From [Mycobacterium] manitobense (lineage in GTDB: Bacteria; Actinomycetota; Actinomycetes; Mycobacteriales; Mycobacteriaceae), in contig NZ_JACKSJ010000009.1 of the NCBI RefSeq assembly GCF_025821665.1, positions 1 to 52,547 of the forward strand: 52,547 bases of DNA. Reading direction: 5' to 3'. The translations under genes and the position numbers were made by a program. The notes under the pieces were generated by a model. The model saw nothing but the letters and a program-made list of their open reading frames with translations, was not told the origin of the DNA and did no database searches. Shown here one piece after another: positions 27,301 through 35,071 of the stretch; positions within the stretch are counted from its first letter, which is position 1, and each line of letters opens with the position of its first letter.

Positions 27301-28397
27301 ACCAGCGCCAGGCCCCGCTTGGCGGCCAGGCCCTCGGCGCGCCCGCTGAGGTCGAACACCGTGACGCTGTCCAGCCCGACGTCGGTCACCAGCCGTTCGT
27401 CACCCGATACGTAACCGTCGTCGATCACCACGACGAGTTGGGGTATGCCTTGAGTCGGCTCGCCGTGCCGGGTGAACCTGCCTCGCTCGCCCAGTTCGGC
27501 TGACATCGTCGTCTCGAACATCTCGAGTGAGGGAAACAGCATGCGCATGGAGCCGAGACCGTCACGCGCGGTGGCGTGCTGAGCGTGCGGCAGCCATTTG
27601 ACCCAGCTCCAGGCCTCGCCGTCGGGGTTGGCCGTCACCACGGCCATCCGGACGTGGTCGGGTCCGTGGAAGGCGCAGAGCTCGGCGATCATCGAGCGCA
27701 CCAACGCACGGCAGTCGGCACGGTCACCCTCGAAGCCGATGGTGGGGAATGCACGCAGCGACACCGCCGTGGGCAGCGCGTGCACGACCGAGTGAGTGTG
27801 CACGAAACGTCGTAGCGCGACGGTGCACACCGGCTCGAGATCCTCCGGCGGACCGGTCTCGGGTGCCAGCAGTCTCGTCGCGAGCCGGTGGCTGCCGATC
27901 CCGACCCGGACATGGCAGAAGTCCGTGTCGTTGGGGCGGCGCTCCCACATCCGGCGGGAACCCGCGACGTCGACGATGGCGCGCGGGTCCGGGTGGCTCC
28001 ACTCCAATGCGGTGCGTTGTTCGGCACCGGTCTCGGCGGCCTCGTCGCGCAGGTTGGCCAGATAGCTGAAGTAGTCCTTGCGCTCCTCGTTCAGCTCGGC
28101 CGCCGACTTTCCCGACCGACCACCCATGCCGCCCATGAACATCCCGGCCATGGACATCACCATCATCATCGGGAAGATGAGGAACATCGGGTTGCGCGTC
28201 AGATCACGCCCGCCCACCGTGATCATCAGCGCGATCATGCCGACGACGGCCACCACCATCACCAGCGGCATGAGTTTGACCAACAGGCGGCCGGGGATCA
28301 CTCGCGGCACCTCGGGCGGTGCCTGGAGGTTGATCTCGCCACCGGGCATCCGCGGCGGTGCCAGCCGCAATCGGCGCACGAATCCCTGAGTGCTCAA
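24339..28397 (-). CDS. eccC: EccC FtsK/SpoIIIE-type ATPase of the ESX system (single-chain)
   Basis: EccC is the motor and substrate receptor of ESX systems. The 1352-residue single chain has two N-terminal membrane helices (LMPLVMVVAVVGMIALMITV, MFLIFPMMMVMSMAGMFM) and three FtsK-type ATPase domains. Walker A lysines are Lys492 (GATGSGKS), Lys855 (GGPQSGKS) and Lys1156 (GDSECGKT), with Walker B segments LFIVVDEFSELL, VVLVVDGWA and IYLLVDDYDLI. The start is taken as TTG 28397 (giving MSTQGFVRRLRLAPPRMPGG, the usual EccC N-terminus), 4 nt after GGGAGG. The longer frame from 28460 would translate through the operator. It is first in the eccC-eccD-mycP unit and diverges from the second eccD across operator copy 4. 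Confidence 0.95.
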   Translation of the reverse strand: MSTQGFVRRLRLAPPRMPGGEINLQAPPEVPRVIPGRLLVKLMPLVMVVAVVGMIALMITVGGRDLTRNPMFLIFPMMMVMSMAGMFMGGMGGRSGKSAAELNEERKDYFSYLANLRDEAAETGAEQRTALEWSHPDPRAIVDVAGSRRMWERRPNDTDFCHVRVGIGSHRLATRLLAPETGPPEDLEPVCTVALRRFVHTHSVVHALPTAVSLRAFPTIGFEGDRADCRALVRSMIAELCAFHGPDHVRMAVVTANPDGEAWSWVKWLPHAQHATARDGLGSMRMLFPSLEMFETTMSAELGERGRFTRHGEPTQGIPQLVVVIDDGYVSGDERLVTDVGLDSVTVFDLSGRAEGLAAKRGLALVIEQDSVGARTRTGVEHFATPDRMSTVQAAATARRIGRYRPASAAHIVSLEPNSRAVDPGLMALLKIPDAAEIVPETVWRQRSARERLRVPIGITPTGQPLELDIKESAEGGMGPHGLCIGATGSGKSEFLRTLVLGLITSHSPEVLNLVLVDFKGGATFLGLDGAPHVAAIITNLEYELTMVDRMRDALAGEMNRRQELLRAAGNFANVSEYERARAGGAPLDPLPALFIVVDEFSELLAQKPDFAELFVMIGRLGRSLHIHLLLASQRLEEGKLRGLDSHLSYRIGLKTFSAGESRSVLGVPDAYHLPSVPGSAFLKCDASEPLRFNASYVSGPYVKPDTSAGAPRSSVFGQSTPKLFTATPVAKDLTKAPPSREVAIETNGHEVSAPAVPGAVRLAQASVLDVVVDRLRGHGRPAHEVWLPPLDESPAVNDLLPDPRWQDARNLDGGLRLPIGVVDRPYDQRRDLLSIDLSGAKGNVAVVGGPQSGKSTALRTLIMSSAATHTPEQLQFFCIDFGGGTLASLDGLPNVGGVAGRMEPDRVRRTVAEVSALLSDRERLFRDLGIESMRDFRQRKARLATLRPGEQASDPLARDKFGDVVLVVDGWATIKSDFDSLEPVLQSMAIGGLSYGVHLAISATRWMEIRPAVKDMLGTRIELRMGDPIDSEVGRKFAELVPVGRPGRGINAERLHILTALPRLDSRSTVEDLPTGVADAVAAMRTHYGDRAAPRVRLLPDQLDRGEVVEKARAAGDLSSSRIAIGIDEAELAPVVLRFDVQPHLVVFGDSECGKTSLLRNIAAGVMENSTPQECKIVLVDFQRSLLGSVADEYLGGYATAAPTCTELMTALAASLKERLPPADVTPAQLKARSWWSGPQIYLLVDDYDLIGSGSLNHPLGPLVEYFAQARDIGLRIVIARRSGGAGRAMMDPIIGRLKDLSCNGLVMSGSRDEGALFGGYKPTALPPGRGMLVSRTVRSGVIQLCRMPDL

Positions 28398-28420
28398 TAC
28401 GCCTCCCGAAGTCACCCGTA

Positions 28421-28437
28421 TGATACAGCGAGTATCA
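28421..28437. promoter_or_regulatory. 17-bp palindromic operator, copy 4 (eccC / second eccD)
   Basis: TGATACAGCGAGTATCA lies between the divergent eccC (minus, TTG 28397) and second eccD (plus, ATG 28472). On the minus strand the eccC-proximal arm is the intact TGTATCA followed by T, giving a TATCAT -10-like box. One site could control both directions. Confidence 0.75.
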
Positions 28438-28471
28438 CCCAGTGGCACGAGTGAGTTCACGGAGGGCAGCG

Positions 28472-29956
28472 ATGACCATGACAGCGTCGGCGCCGCCGGA
28501 GCAGGACGCCGACGTCGCGTCCGAGCCGGAGCTCAGCCGGGTGTCCGTACTGGTGGGTCGGGTGCTGCTCGACGCCGGGTTGCCGGCCGAGGCGACGGTG
28601 TCGGCGGTCGTCGGTGACGTCATCGAACTCGCCAACGCCCAGTCGTCGCTCGAGTCGGGCGGCTCCGGGGCCTTGTACGACAGCACCGGGGGCCGATGGA
28701 CCCTCGCGCGTGTCGGGGCGCAGGCTTTCGAGCCGTCCCGCACTCTGCGCGACGTCGGTGTCGCTGACGGTGACTTGCTGGTGATCCGCGAGATCGACGC
28801 GCCCGCTGCACCTTTGCTGTTCGACGACGTCGACGCCGACAGCGCCGAAGGCCAACGCGACAGCCGCGGGGCTTCTGCTGTGCGGTGCCTGCCGGTCGTC
28901 GCGCTGTGTGTCGTCGGCTCCGTCGTCGCCATGGTGCTGCTTGCACTCCGGTCGCCGACGCCGCCGGTTGCGGCGGCGGCGGTCGCGCTCGGCCTGCTGG
29001 GGCTCGCCGTGGTGACCCTGCTGCGTCACCGAGGAGTGGCCAGTCGGCGAGATGCGACGTGGCTGACCGCCGCGGCGCTGCCGCCGATCTTCGGCGGCAG
29101 CCTCTATGTGATCCCGGGAGGAGCCGTACTCACCGCCCTGCCACTGGCTTTTGCGCTCACCGCGCTGGCTGCACTGCTGGTTTTGCTCATCACCGACACG
29201 GGACGCACATTTTTCACGGGGGTGGTTGGCCTGTCGCTGGTGGGCGCACCCGCGATCACGTCCATGCTGCTCTGGCAGCCCCCGGTCCGGTCCGTCGGCG
29301 CACTGGCAGCGATGGCGTCGGTGGTGGTGATCTATCTGGCTCCACGAATCACCGTCCTGCTTTCCCGGGTGCCGATTCCTCCGGTGCCCACCGCCGGAGA
29401 ACCGCTCGACGACATCGACACACAGGGCGGCACGACGGTGGAGGGTGTCAATGCGGTCGGCAGGCAGATCGTTCCGACCGAGCGTGACATGCTCGATCGG
29501 GTCGGGCGCGCGAACCGCTATCTGACCGGGATTCTCGGCGCCGCGACGGTGGTGGCGGCGACGGGAAGCTACTTCGCGGTCGACGTCAGCAACGGGTTCT
29601 TCTGGCAGGGAACCGCGTTCGCCATGATCGTGGCAGTCGTGCTGTGCCTGCGCGGGCGAAGTCACCACGAGCTGCTGCAAGCGGGGATGTTGATCGGCGG
29701 CGGAATGACTTGCGCGTTGGCGGTGATCGTCAAGACCGCGACTTTTCTGCCCGGCTGGCAGGTGAACGCGGCGGTGATGCTCGTCGGGCTTGCGGGCGTC
29801 GTCGCGGTGTGCGGGCTGGTCGCACCTCGGATCGCGTTCTCGCCCGTCATGCGTCGCCAGGTCGAGCTGGCCGAGTACATCGCGATCGGGCTGCTGTTCC
29901 CGCTCTGCTTCTGGGTCACCCGGCTGTACGCGTTCTTCCGGGAACTGGAAATCTGA
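28472..29956 (+). CDS. eccD: EccD integral membrane subunit (second copy)
   Basis: A second EccD-type protein of 494 residues. It has an N-terminal ubiquitin-like domain (about residues 22-105, SRVSVLVGRVLLDAGLPAE ... VADGDLLVIREI), then about eleven hydrophobic segments from residue 135 onward, ending ...FFRELEI. ATG 28472 follows GGAGGG by 5 nt, while upstream in-frame starts would lie in the operator region. The sequence differs strongly from the EccD at 22858-24342. Both have the ubiquitin-like domain and the full membrane part, so neither looks like a fragment. Known ESX complexes use EccD dimers, so two genes in one cluster suggest a mixed dimer or two versions of the channel. That is inference. 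Confidence 0.88.
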   Translation: MTMTASAPPEQDADVASEPELSRVSVLVGRVLLDAGLPAEATVSAVVGDVIELANAQSSLESGGSGALYDSTGGRWTLARVGAQAFEPSRTLRDVGVADGDLLVIREIDAPAAPLLFDDVDADSAEGQRDSRGASAVRCLPVVALCVVGSVVAMVLLALRSPTPPVAAAAVALGLLGLAVVTLLRHRGVASRRDATWLTAAALPPIFGGSLYVIPGGAVLTALPLAFALTALAALLVLLITDTGRTFFTGVVGLSLVGAPAITSMLLWQPPVRSVGALAAMASVVVIYLAPRITVLLSRVPIPPVPTAGEPLDDIDTQGGTTVEGVNAVGRQIVPTERDMLDRVGRANRYLTGILGAATVVAATGSYFAVDVSNGFFWQGTAFAMIVAVVLCLRGRSHHELLQAGMLIGGGMTCALAVIVKTATFLPGWQVNAAVMLVGLAGVVAVCGLVAPRIAFSPVMRRQVELAEYIAIGLLFPLCFWVTRLYAFFRELEI

Positions 29957-29991
29957 CGGGTGGCGCGGCCGTGCGCTCCGCCACCGGTCGA

Positions 29992-31494
29992 TCACCCGCC
30001 GGCCGAGGAGCTCACCTGCTGCCCGCGCGGATCGGGCGCCATGCCGTCGTGTGCGACCAGCGCCGACTCCTGCGACAGCTGCGGCCCCGGCGGCAGCAGG
30101 GCCAGCACCGGCCATGGCGCGAGTTGCGGCATGTCGGCCTCGCCGTCGCCGCCTTTCATACCGGTCAGCCCGAGCGCAGACGCGCTCGCCGCGTCCTTGA
30201 CGTGGAATCGCAATCCGGTGTCAGAAACGTAGAACAGCTGGCCGGCCGCCCGGCTACCCGGCTCGACGCCGGTGGCTTGCACGTACTCGCCGGTGCCCGG
30301 CCGCAGGTAGACCCCGTCCAGGCCGGGCCCGCTGGCGTCGAAGGTGGCCAGCCGGACCGGCGCCGCATCGGCCGGCAGCGGCAGGCGGTTCCCGATCAGC
30401 AGCCGAGTGGTGGCCTGCGCTGCACCGTGAGCGCGCTGCCACGCCATGCAGACCACCTGATTCGGTTCTCGGGCAACCACTTGCGGTGACTGGACGGGAT
30501 AATGGTCGACCGCGAGCCGGCGGACGATCGGCGCCACGCTCGTCATGGCCGGCGACACACTGTGCGGGGCGGACAGCACGGGGTTGCTGTATCGGATGAT
30601 GTCGGCAGTGGCCGCAGAGACCGGCTGGAGGCCGTCGGACAGCACGACGTACAGCGTGTCGCCGCGTGAGTCCGACGTGCGCAGGATCGATCCGACCCGA
30701 TACGCCGGATCCAGGTAGGCGGTCGGCTCCCCGGCGCGCTCCACCGCGACCGGCAAAATGGGCGCGACTGCGGGGAAAGCGTTGAGCAGGCCGGGTGATA
30801 TGTCGCGTATTGCGCTGCCACTCAAGTGAAGTGCTCTTGACACCACCGGGTCGCCGATGTCGATCTGCGCGCGCACCCCGTCGAAGATCAGGAACACGTC
30901 CGCACCCGACCGGGCCAGGATCATCTCCTGTGGCGCCGCGGCCCGGATGCCGGTGTACAGATCCGGGCGGTTCGCGAGGACCGAAGTCTCGATCGACGCG
31001 GCGCCGGCGGCTTCTGCTGTGGTCGGGGTGCGGGTGCTGTCACAGACGGTCCATGATGATTCGGACACTTCGTCACCCGCGGCGATGCTCGCCGGGGCGC
31101 CGACCGCCCCGACCACCGGACCTCGCCTGACCGTGTTGAGGAACTTGTCATCGACTTCCTTCGGCGTGACGTTCTCCCCGGCGATCAGCCGAGCCGACGC
31201 CAGGTTGAGCGCAGGGTGCAGGGTGTCGCCGATGCGCACATACAGCGCGCCGCTGGACTTGCTCAGCAGAACCTGTGAGTCGCCCATGTTCGGCGTCGGC
31301 TTGAAGAAGGCGAGTACGCCGGCGGCCCCCGTGATGAGCACGCTGATCACCAACCCGACGATCAACGCCCGTATCTGGCCGCGCATCGGGTCATGGATCA
31401 TTCGGGAATCGCCGCGGATCAGCGCGTGCTCAAGCCGCCGAACCACGAATCGGTATCCGTTGACCTGCGCTCGGGTGGTGACAGGCGCTGGCAT
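29992..31494 (-). CDS. eccB: EccB membrane/periplasmic subunit of the ESX system
   Basis: The 500-residue protein begins with the EccB signature MPAPVTTRAQVNGYRFVVRRLEHALIRGD. One membrane helix follows (about residues 43-64, ALIVGLVISVLITGAAGVLAFF), then a long periplasmic part with repeated beta segments (PNMGDSQVLLSKSSGALYVR is the usual first repeat). Two Cys residues in the periplasmic part (VCDSTRT and VVCMAW) match the conserved EccB disulfide pair. The C-terminal VLALLPPGPQLSQESALVAHDG is also typical. The gene converges with the second eccD and diverges from eccE. ATG 31494 is 22 nt from operator copy 5. Confidence 0.93.
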   Translation of the reverse strand: MPAPVTTRAQVNGYRFVVRRLEHALIRGDSRMIHDPMRGQIRALIVGLVISVLITGAAGVLAFFKPTPNMGDSQVLLSKSSGALYVRIGDTLHPALNLASARLIAGENVTPKEVDDKFLNTVRRGPVVGAVGAPASIAAGDEVSESSWTVCDSTRTPTTAEAAGAASIETSVLANRPDLYTGIRAAAPQEMILARSGADVFLIFDGVRAQIDIGDPVVSRALHLSGSAIRDISPGLLNAFPAVAPILPVAVERAGEPTAYLDPAYRVGSILRTSDSRGDTLYVVLSDGLQPVSAATADIIRYSNPVLSAPHSVSPAMTSVAPIVRRLAVDHYPVQSPQVVAREPNQVVCMAWQRAHGAAQATTRLLIGNRLPLPADAAPVRLATFDASGPGLDGVYLRPGTGEYVQATGVEPGSRAAGQLFYVSDTGLRFHVKDAASASALGLTGMKGGDGEADMPQLAPWPVLALLPPGPQLSQESALVAHDGMAPDPRGQQVSSSAGG

Positions 31495-31515
31495 GGTCCT
31501 CCGTCGCCGGATAGT

Positions 31516-31532
31516 GGATACTCAGTGTATCA
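31516..31532. promoter_or_regulatory. 17-bp palindromic operator, copy 5 (eccB / eccE)
   Basis: GGATACTCAGTGTATCA lies in the 77-bp gap between divergent eccB and eccE. The right arm, facing eccE, is intact (TGTATCA); the left arm differs at two positions. It is 21 bp from the eccB ATG and 39 bp from the eccE GTG, so one site can act on both. Confidence 0.72.
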
Positions 31533-31571
31533 AAGGCGCGCTACCGGCCCCGCACACTCAAGGAAGCCACA

Positions 31572-33356
31572 GTGTCCCGTCACGCTCTCGCTGAAGATGC
31601 CGCGATCTCCACCCCCGCTGCGCCAGTCGGCAACGTCGAGATCCTTGCGCAGAGGCTGCTGCCTGTTCAACACGTCGTGCTGGCGCAGGTGTTGGTCATC
31701 GCAGGGATCGCAGCCGCAGCGGCCCTGCGGCTACACGCGTGGCAGGGCGGGGCGGTGGGGCTGGCCGTCGCGGGCGCGGTCGTGGCCCGAATGCGCGGCA
31801 GAACATTGCCGCAGTGGCTGGCGCTGTGGGTGCAGTTCATCCGGGCGCGTCGACGGCGGTCGCGCGGACACCACACGGCTGAGCCGTTCGACACCGACGG
31901 AAGTGACGGCGAGAAGATCGGTTTCCGCTGGGACGGCGAGACGCTGCTGTCGATGTTGCGGATCGAAGCCAACCCGCAGGCCATCACGGTCCTGGAACCC
32001 GGCGTGACAGTGTCGGGCGAGGCAGTGCCGGTGCAACTCGTAGCCGACTGCCTGACCCAGTTCGACATCAGCTTGGCGTCGGTCGACATCATCAGCCACG
32101 GCGCCCGCTCACAGGGCGGCAGTCGCATCGCGGCCGTCTACGACGCGGTGCTGGGACCGCTGCCTGCGATAGCTCAACGCAGCGTCTGGATCGTCGTCCG
32201 ATTCGATCCCGCCCGGTGTGCGAGCGCGGTCCGGCGTCGCGGCGGCGAGCGTGATGGCATCCTGCGCGCGGCCGCGACGGCCACCCGCCGGGTCGCCAAC
32301 CGGCTCGTCGAGGCCGGGCTGCGGCCCCAGATCCTCACCTCGGTCGAGATCGGGCTGGCTGCCAACCAGTTGTCCGACGGGCTCGGCGTGCGCAACATCA
32401 ACGAGAGCTGGGCGACCTGTAGTGCCGGGCGATTCCAGCTGCGCAGCTATCTGCTGCCGCCGGCGCTGCTGACCACCGAGGGACTGGCTGCATTGTGGAC
32501 TGTTCCGAGCTACTCGACCACGCTGACGGTGTCGGTGCGGAGCGACGACGCGGGGAACGCGGTGCAGATTCGGGGTCTCGCCCGCTTCGATACCGGAGGA
32601 TCGCGCAGCGTGGCACTCGATGAGCTCGATCCGCTTGTCGGGGAGCAATTCTCGGCGATGTTGGCAAGTCTGCCGCTGCCACCGCCGACCCACCCGGTGC
32701 AGCGCTGGGCGTTCGGGCGGGGAGATTCGCCGTTCTCGGGGCTGGTGCTGCCAGCGGCGGGCTGTGGGCAGGTGATCGGCGCCGATGCTGCCGGTCGGGC
32801 GGTGGCGGTGCCACTGTTCGGACCGCACGTCGCCAGGGTCGAGATATCCGGCACGCTGCATCTCGCGCAGCAGGTGGTGCTCCGCTCGTTGGCGCTCGGA
32901 GCGCGGGTGCGTGTGCACACTCAGCGCCCGGCGCAGTGGCACGCGATGGTCGCCCGTGTCGCCGATCAGGACATGCTCTGGGTCGACGAACTGCGGCGCG
33001 GCGAGATCCAGGCCGGCTCGGACCGCAACCTGTCCATGGAGATATTCGACGGCGTCGCTGAACAGCCCGCGCGGGTCGGCGTAACCGTGGTGGTGGTGCA
33101 ACCGCCGGCCGTCCCGCCGTCAGAGACCTGCGACGTCGCGCTGCAGTCCCTGGACGCGCACCGCGACACTGTGCGGGTCAGCACCCGCGCGGGGTCCTCG
33201 GTGGTGACGATGGTCGCGACCGACGACGAGCTGGACTACATCAGGGCGTCGCTGGCAGCCGCAGAGTTCGACACGGCACCAGTGGGCGGTGCGGGGCCCG
33301 CCCCGTCCGTAGTCGGCGGCCCGACGCGGGAATCGACGGCTATCCGCTCCAACTGA
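31572..33356 (+). CDS. eccE: EccE membrane subunit of the ESX system
   Basis: This 594-residue protein has two N-terminal membrane helices (VVLAQVLVIAGIAAAAALRL and GGAVGLAVAGAVVARM), then the basic segment ARRRRSRGHH. A cytosolic domain with mixed strands follows, including GEKIGFRWDGETLLSMLRIE and LPAIAQRSVWIVVRFDPARC, which is the EccE pattern. EccE sits at the edge of the ESX inner-membrane complex and is lacking in basic ESX-4 systems, so this cluster is of a more derived type. The GTG start at 31572 follows AAGGAAG-like bases. The TGA stop is the first triplet of operator copy 6. Confidence 0.85.
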   Translation: MSRHALAEDAAISTPAAPVGNVEILAQRLLPVQHVVLAQVLVIAGIAAAAALRLHAWQGGAVGLAVAGAVVARMRGRTLPQWLALWVQFIRARRRRSRGHHTAEPFDTDGSDGEKIGFRWDGETLLSMLRIEANPQAITVLEPGVTVSGEAVPVQLVADCLTQFDISLASVDIISHGARSQGGSRIAAVYDAVLGPLPAIAQRSVWIVVRFDPARCASAVRRRGGERDGILRAAATATRRVANRLVEAGLRPQILTSVEIGLAANQLSDGLGVRNINESWATCSAGRFQLRSYLLPPALLTTEGLAALWTVPSYSTTLTVSVRSDDAGNAVQIRGLARFDTGGSRSVALDELDPLVGEQFSAMLASLPLPPPTHPVQRWAFGRGDSPFSGLVLPAAGCGQVIGADAAGRAVAVPLFGPHVARVEISGTLHLAQQVVLRSLALGARVRVHTQRPAQWHAMVARVADQDMLWVDELRRGEIQAGSDRNLSMEIFDGVAEQPARVGVTVVVVQPPAVPPSETCDVALQSLDAHRDTVRVSTRAGSSVVTMVATDDELDYIRASLAAAEFDTAPVGGAGPAPSVVGGPTRESTAIRSN

Positions 33357-33370
33357 TACAGTGTGTATCA
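33354..33370. promoter_or_regulatory. 17-bp palindromic operator, copy 6 (DUF5336 gene)
   Basis: TGATACAGTGTGTATCA is a perfect 7-3-7 palindrome. It starts with the TGA stop of eccE, as copy 1 starts with the stop of the TetR gene. The DUF5336 gene starts 43 bp further on, and the XRE gene follows it. Confidence 0.8.
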
Positions 33371-33413
33371 ATCCGTCGAGGCAACCGCCGCGCTCGATGC
33401 AACAGGAGTGGCG

Positions 33414-34157
33414 ATGACGTACTGGTACGACTGCGCCGACCAGCCCCCATCGACGCCGGACGAGGGCCGGAGCCTCCTCGGCAGGTACATGGCCGGTGCT
33501 GTGGCCGTGCTCGGACTCGCGATATACCTGCTGAGTTTCAATTCCCCGGTGACCGTGATCGGTGCTGACTGGGCGGTACGGTTCGCCCTGCTGGCCGGCG
33601 TCGCGGGCGCCGTCGGTCTGGTGCCCGGCAGGAGGGCCCCGCTGGCCGTGATGGCGAGCCTGGCGGCGGTCGGTTTTCTCGACGCGCTGTCGCGTCATGT
33701 CGGTGCGGCTTCGTCGGACTGGTCGGTCGTCGTGATCATCGTGCTGGGTGCGCTACAGACCGTAGTCGCGGCGGTCGCGCTCGTGGCCGAGCCGGCGACG
33801 ACCGGCGACCCAACGCCGACCACCCACGATCCCTACGCGTATTACGCGTACTACGCCGCGGCGGCCCAGCAGAGCTATGCCCAGCATCGCCCGCAGGAGC
33901 CGACGCGGTCCGACGCGGCAGCACAGTCGGCGGCGGCGGCGGCCGAGGGCGCCCCCGCGGCGCACGCCGACGACGTTGCCGCGCGCTATGCGGAGTACGC
34001 GCAGTACTGGACGGGTGAGGCCGGAACCGCTGCGACGCCGACCGGCCCGAGTGCGCAGGCTTTGGGTGTCCCGCGCACGCAGGCCGCGCCCGAGCCGGTG
34101 AACCGTCCGCCGCATGACGTCGATGACACGGCGCTGCGGGTGCGGCCGCAGGCCTGA
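33414..34157 (+). CDS. DUF5336 membrane protein (34-kDa antigen / Rv0954 type)
   Basis: The 247-residue protein has four membrane helices: residues 25-42 (AGAVAVLGLAIYLLSF), about 53-68, about 75-90 and 100-120 (WSVVVIIVLGALQTVVAAVALV). A Tyr/Ala/Gln-rich tail beginning DPYAYYAYYAAAAQQSY follows. The helix order, the LGLA.Y..SF and ALLAGVA...LVP motifs and the DPY-Y tail match the mycobacterial 34-kDa antigen family (Rv0954), which has been linked to cell division proteins. ATG 33414 follows CAGGAG. Placement between eccE and an XRE regulator, behind an ESX operator, suggests this copy works with the ESX complex; no role is known for it there. Confidence 0.82.
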   Translation: MTYWYDCADQPPSTPDEGRSLLGRYMAGAVAVLGLAIYLLSFNSPVTVIGADWAVRFALLAGVAGAVGLVPGRRAPLAVMASLAAVGFLDALSRHVGAASSDWSVVVIIVLGALQTVVAAVALVAEPATTGDPTPTTHDPYAYYAYYAAAAQQSYAQHRPQEPTRSDAAAQSAAAAAEGAPAAHADDVAARYAEYAQYWTGEAGTAATPTGPSAQALGVPRTQAAPEPVNRPPHDVDDTALRVRPQA

Positions 34158-34211
34158 CCGTGGCGGTTGCCGTCAGGCAGCTGGATCGTGATCTGCATCG
34201 AAAGGATCGTC

Positions 34212-35030
34212 GTGACCACCGAGTTGCCGGCGCGGGCCGAAGGACGAGTCGGCGAGCATCTGCGGCGGTGGCGCGTCCGGCGAGGTCTGAGTCAGATGCG
34301 CGCTGCTCATGACTGCAACGTCTCGACACGTCATCTGAGTTTCGTCGAGACCGGTCGCGCCCGTCCCAGTCGGGAGTTGATCGTCCACCTGGCCCGGTCG
34401 CTGGGCGCGACCAACGAGGAGCTCAATGTCTGCCTGGTGTCTGGTGGATACGCGCCGCGACATGTGGTGGAGCTCGGCGGCGAGCACCGGGCCGTGTCGG
34501 ACACGCTCGCAGAGATGATCGACCGCCACGACCCCTATCCGGCGTTCGTGTTCAGCGCCGACTGGTTGACGGTGCGCGTGAATTCCGGGGGTCAGTGGTT
34601 GTGCTCGGTGTTGATGCCCGATATGTGGGGCACCGTGGCCGATCCTCGCGTCGGGCTCGACATGCTGGCCGCCTTGACCCGTGAAGACGGATTGCTCTGC
34701 CAGATGCGGAACGCAGACGTCGTCGGCTGGACGTTGTTGCGCCAGTTGCGGCTCGAGCAGCTGACCAACCCAGCGCTGCGGACACGCGTCGACGCATTCG
34801 AGGCGTCGCTGCTGCGGCGGTACCCGGGGTTCGACCCGGACGACGGTGGAGATCGGGTCGATCCCACACTGCACCTCGATTTCGACACCGTGCTCGGACC
34901 ACTGGCGTTCTTCACCGTGCAGAGCGTCATCGGGATGCCGCAGCAGGTCACCGTCGCCACTCCCAGGGTGGAGCTGTGGTTCCCTGCCGATCAGCACACC
35001 CGTGAGGTGATGGCGCGGGCGTTGCACTGA
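34212..35030 (+). CDS. XRE family regulator with MmyB-like ligand domain (copy A)
   Basis: A 272-residue regulator. The N-terminal XRE HTH is at residues 10-65 (GEHLRRWRVRRGLSQMRAA ... STRHLSFVETGRARPSRE), followed by an MmyB/MLTR-type sensor domain (GGYAPRHVV, DRHDPYPAFVFSADWLTVRVN, QSVIGMPQQVTVATPRVELWFPAD). GTG 34212 is used because AAAGGA lies 5 nt before it; the ORF continues upstream without a start site. The gene follows the DUF5336 gene by 54 bp and probably shares its transcript. A close paralogue lies at 41320-42228. Whether it acts on the ESX genes is unknown, though it is an alternative to the TetR protein as the operator-binding factor. Confidence 0.88.
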   Translation: MTTELPARAEGRVGEHLRRWRVRRGLSQMRAAHDCNVSTRHLSFVETGRARPSRELIVHLARSLGATNEELNVCLVSGGYAPRHVVELGGEHRAVSDTLAEMIDRHDPYPAFVFSADWLTVRVNSGGQWLCSVLMPDMWGTVADPRVGLDMLAALTREDGLLCQMRNADVVGWTLLRQLRLEQLTNPALRTRVDAFEASLLRRYPGFDPDDGGDRVDPTLHLDFDTVLGPLAFFTVQSVIGMPQQVTVATPRVELWFPADQHTREVMARALH

Positions 35031-35071
35031 GCGCCGGCGCGTCACTGCCGGTGTGGTCGGAGCTATCTCGT

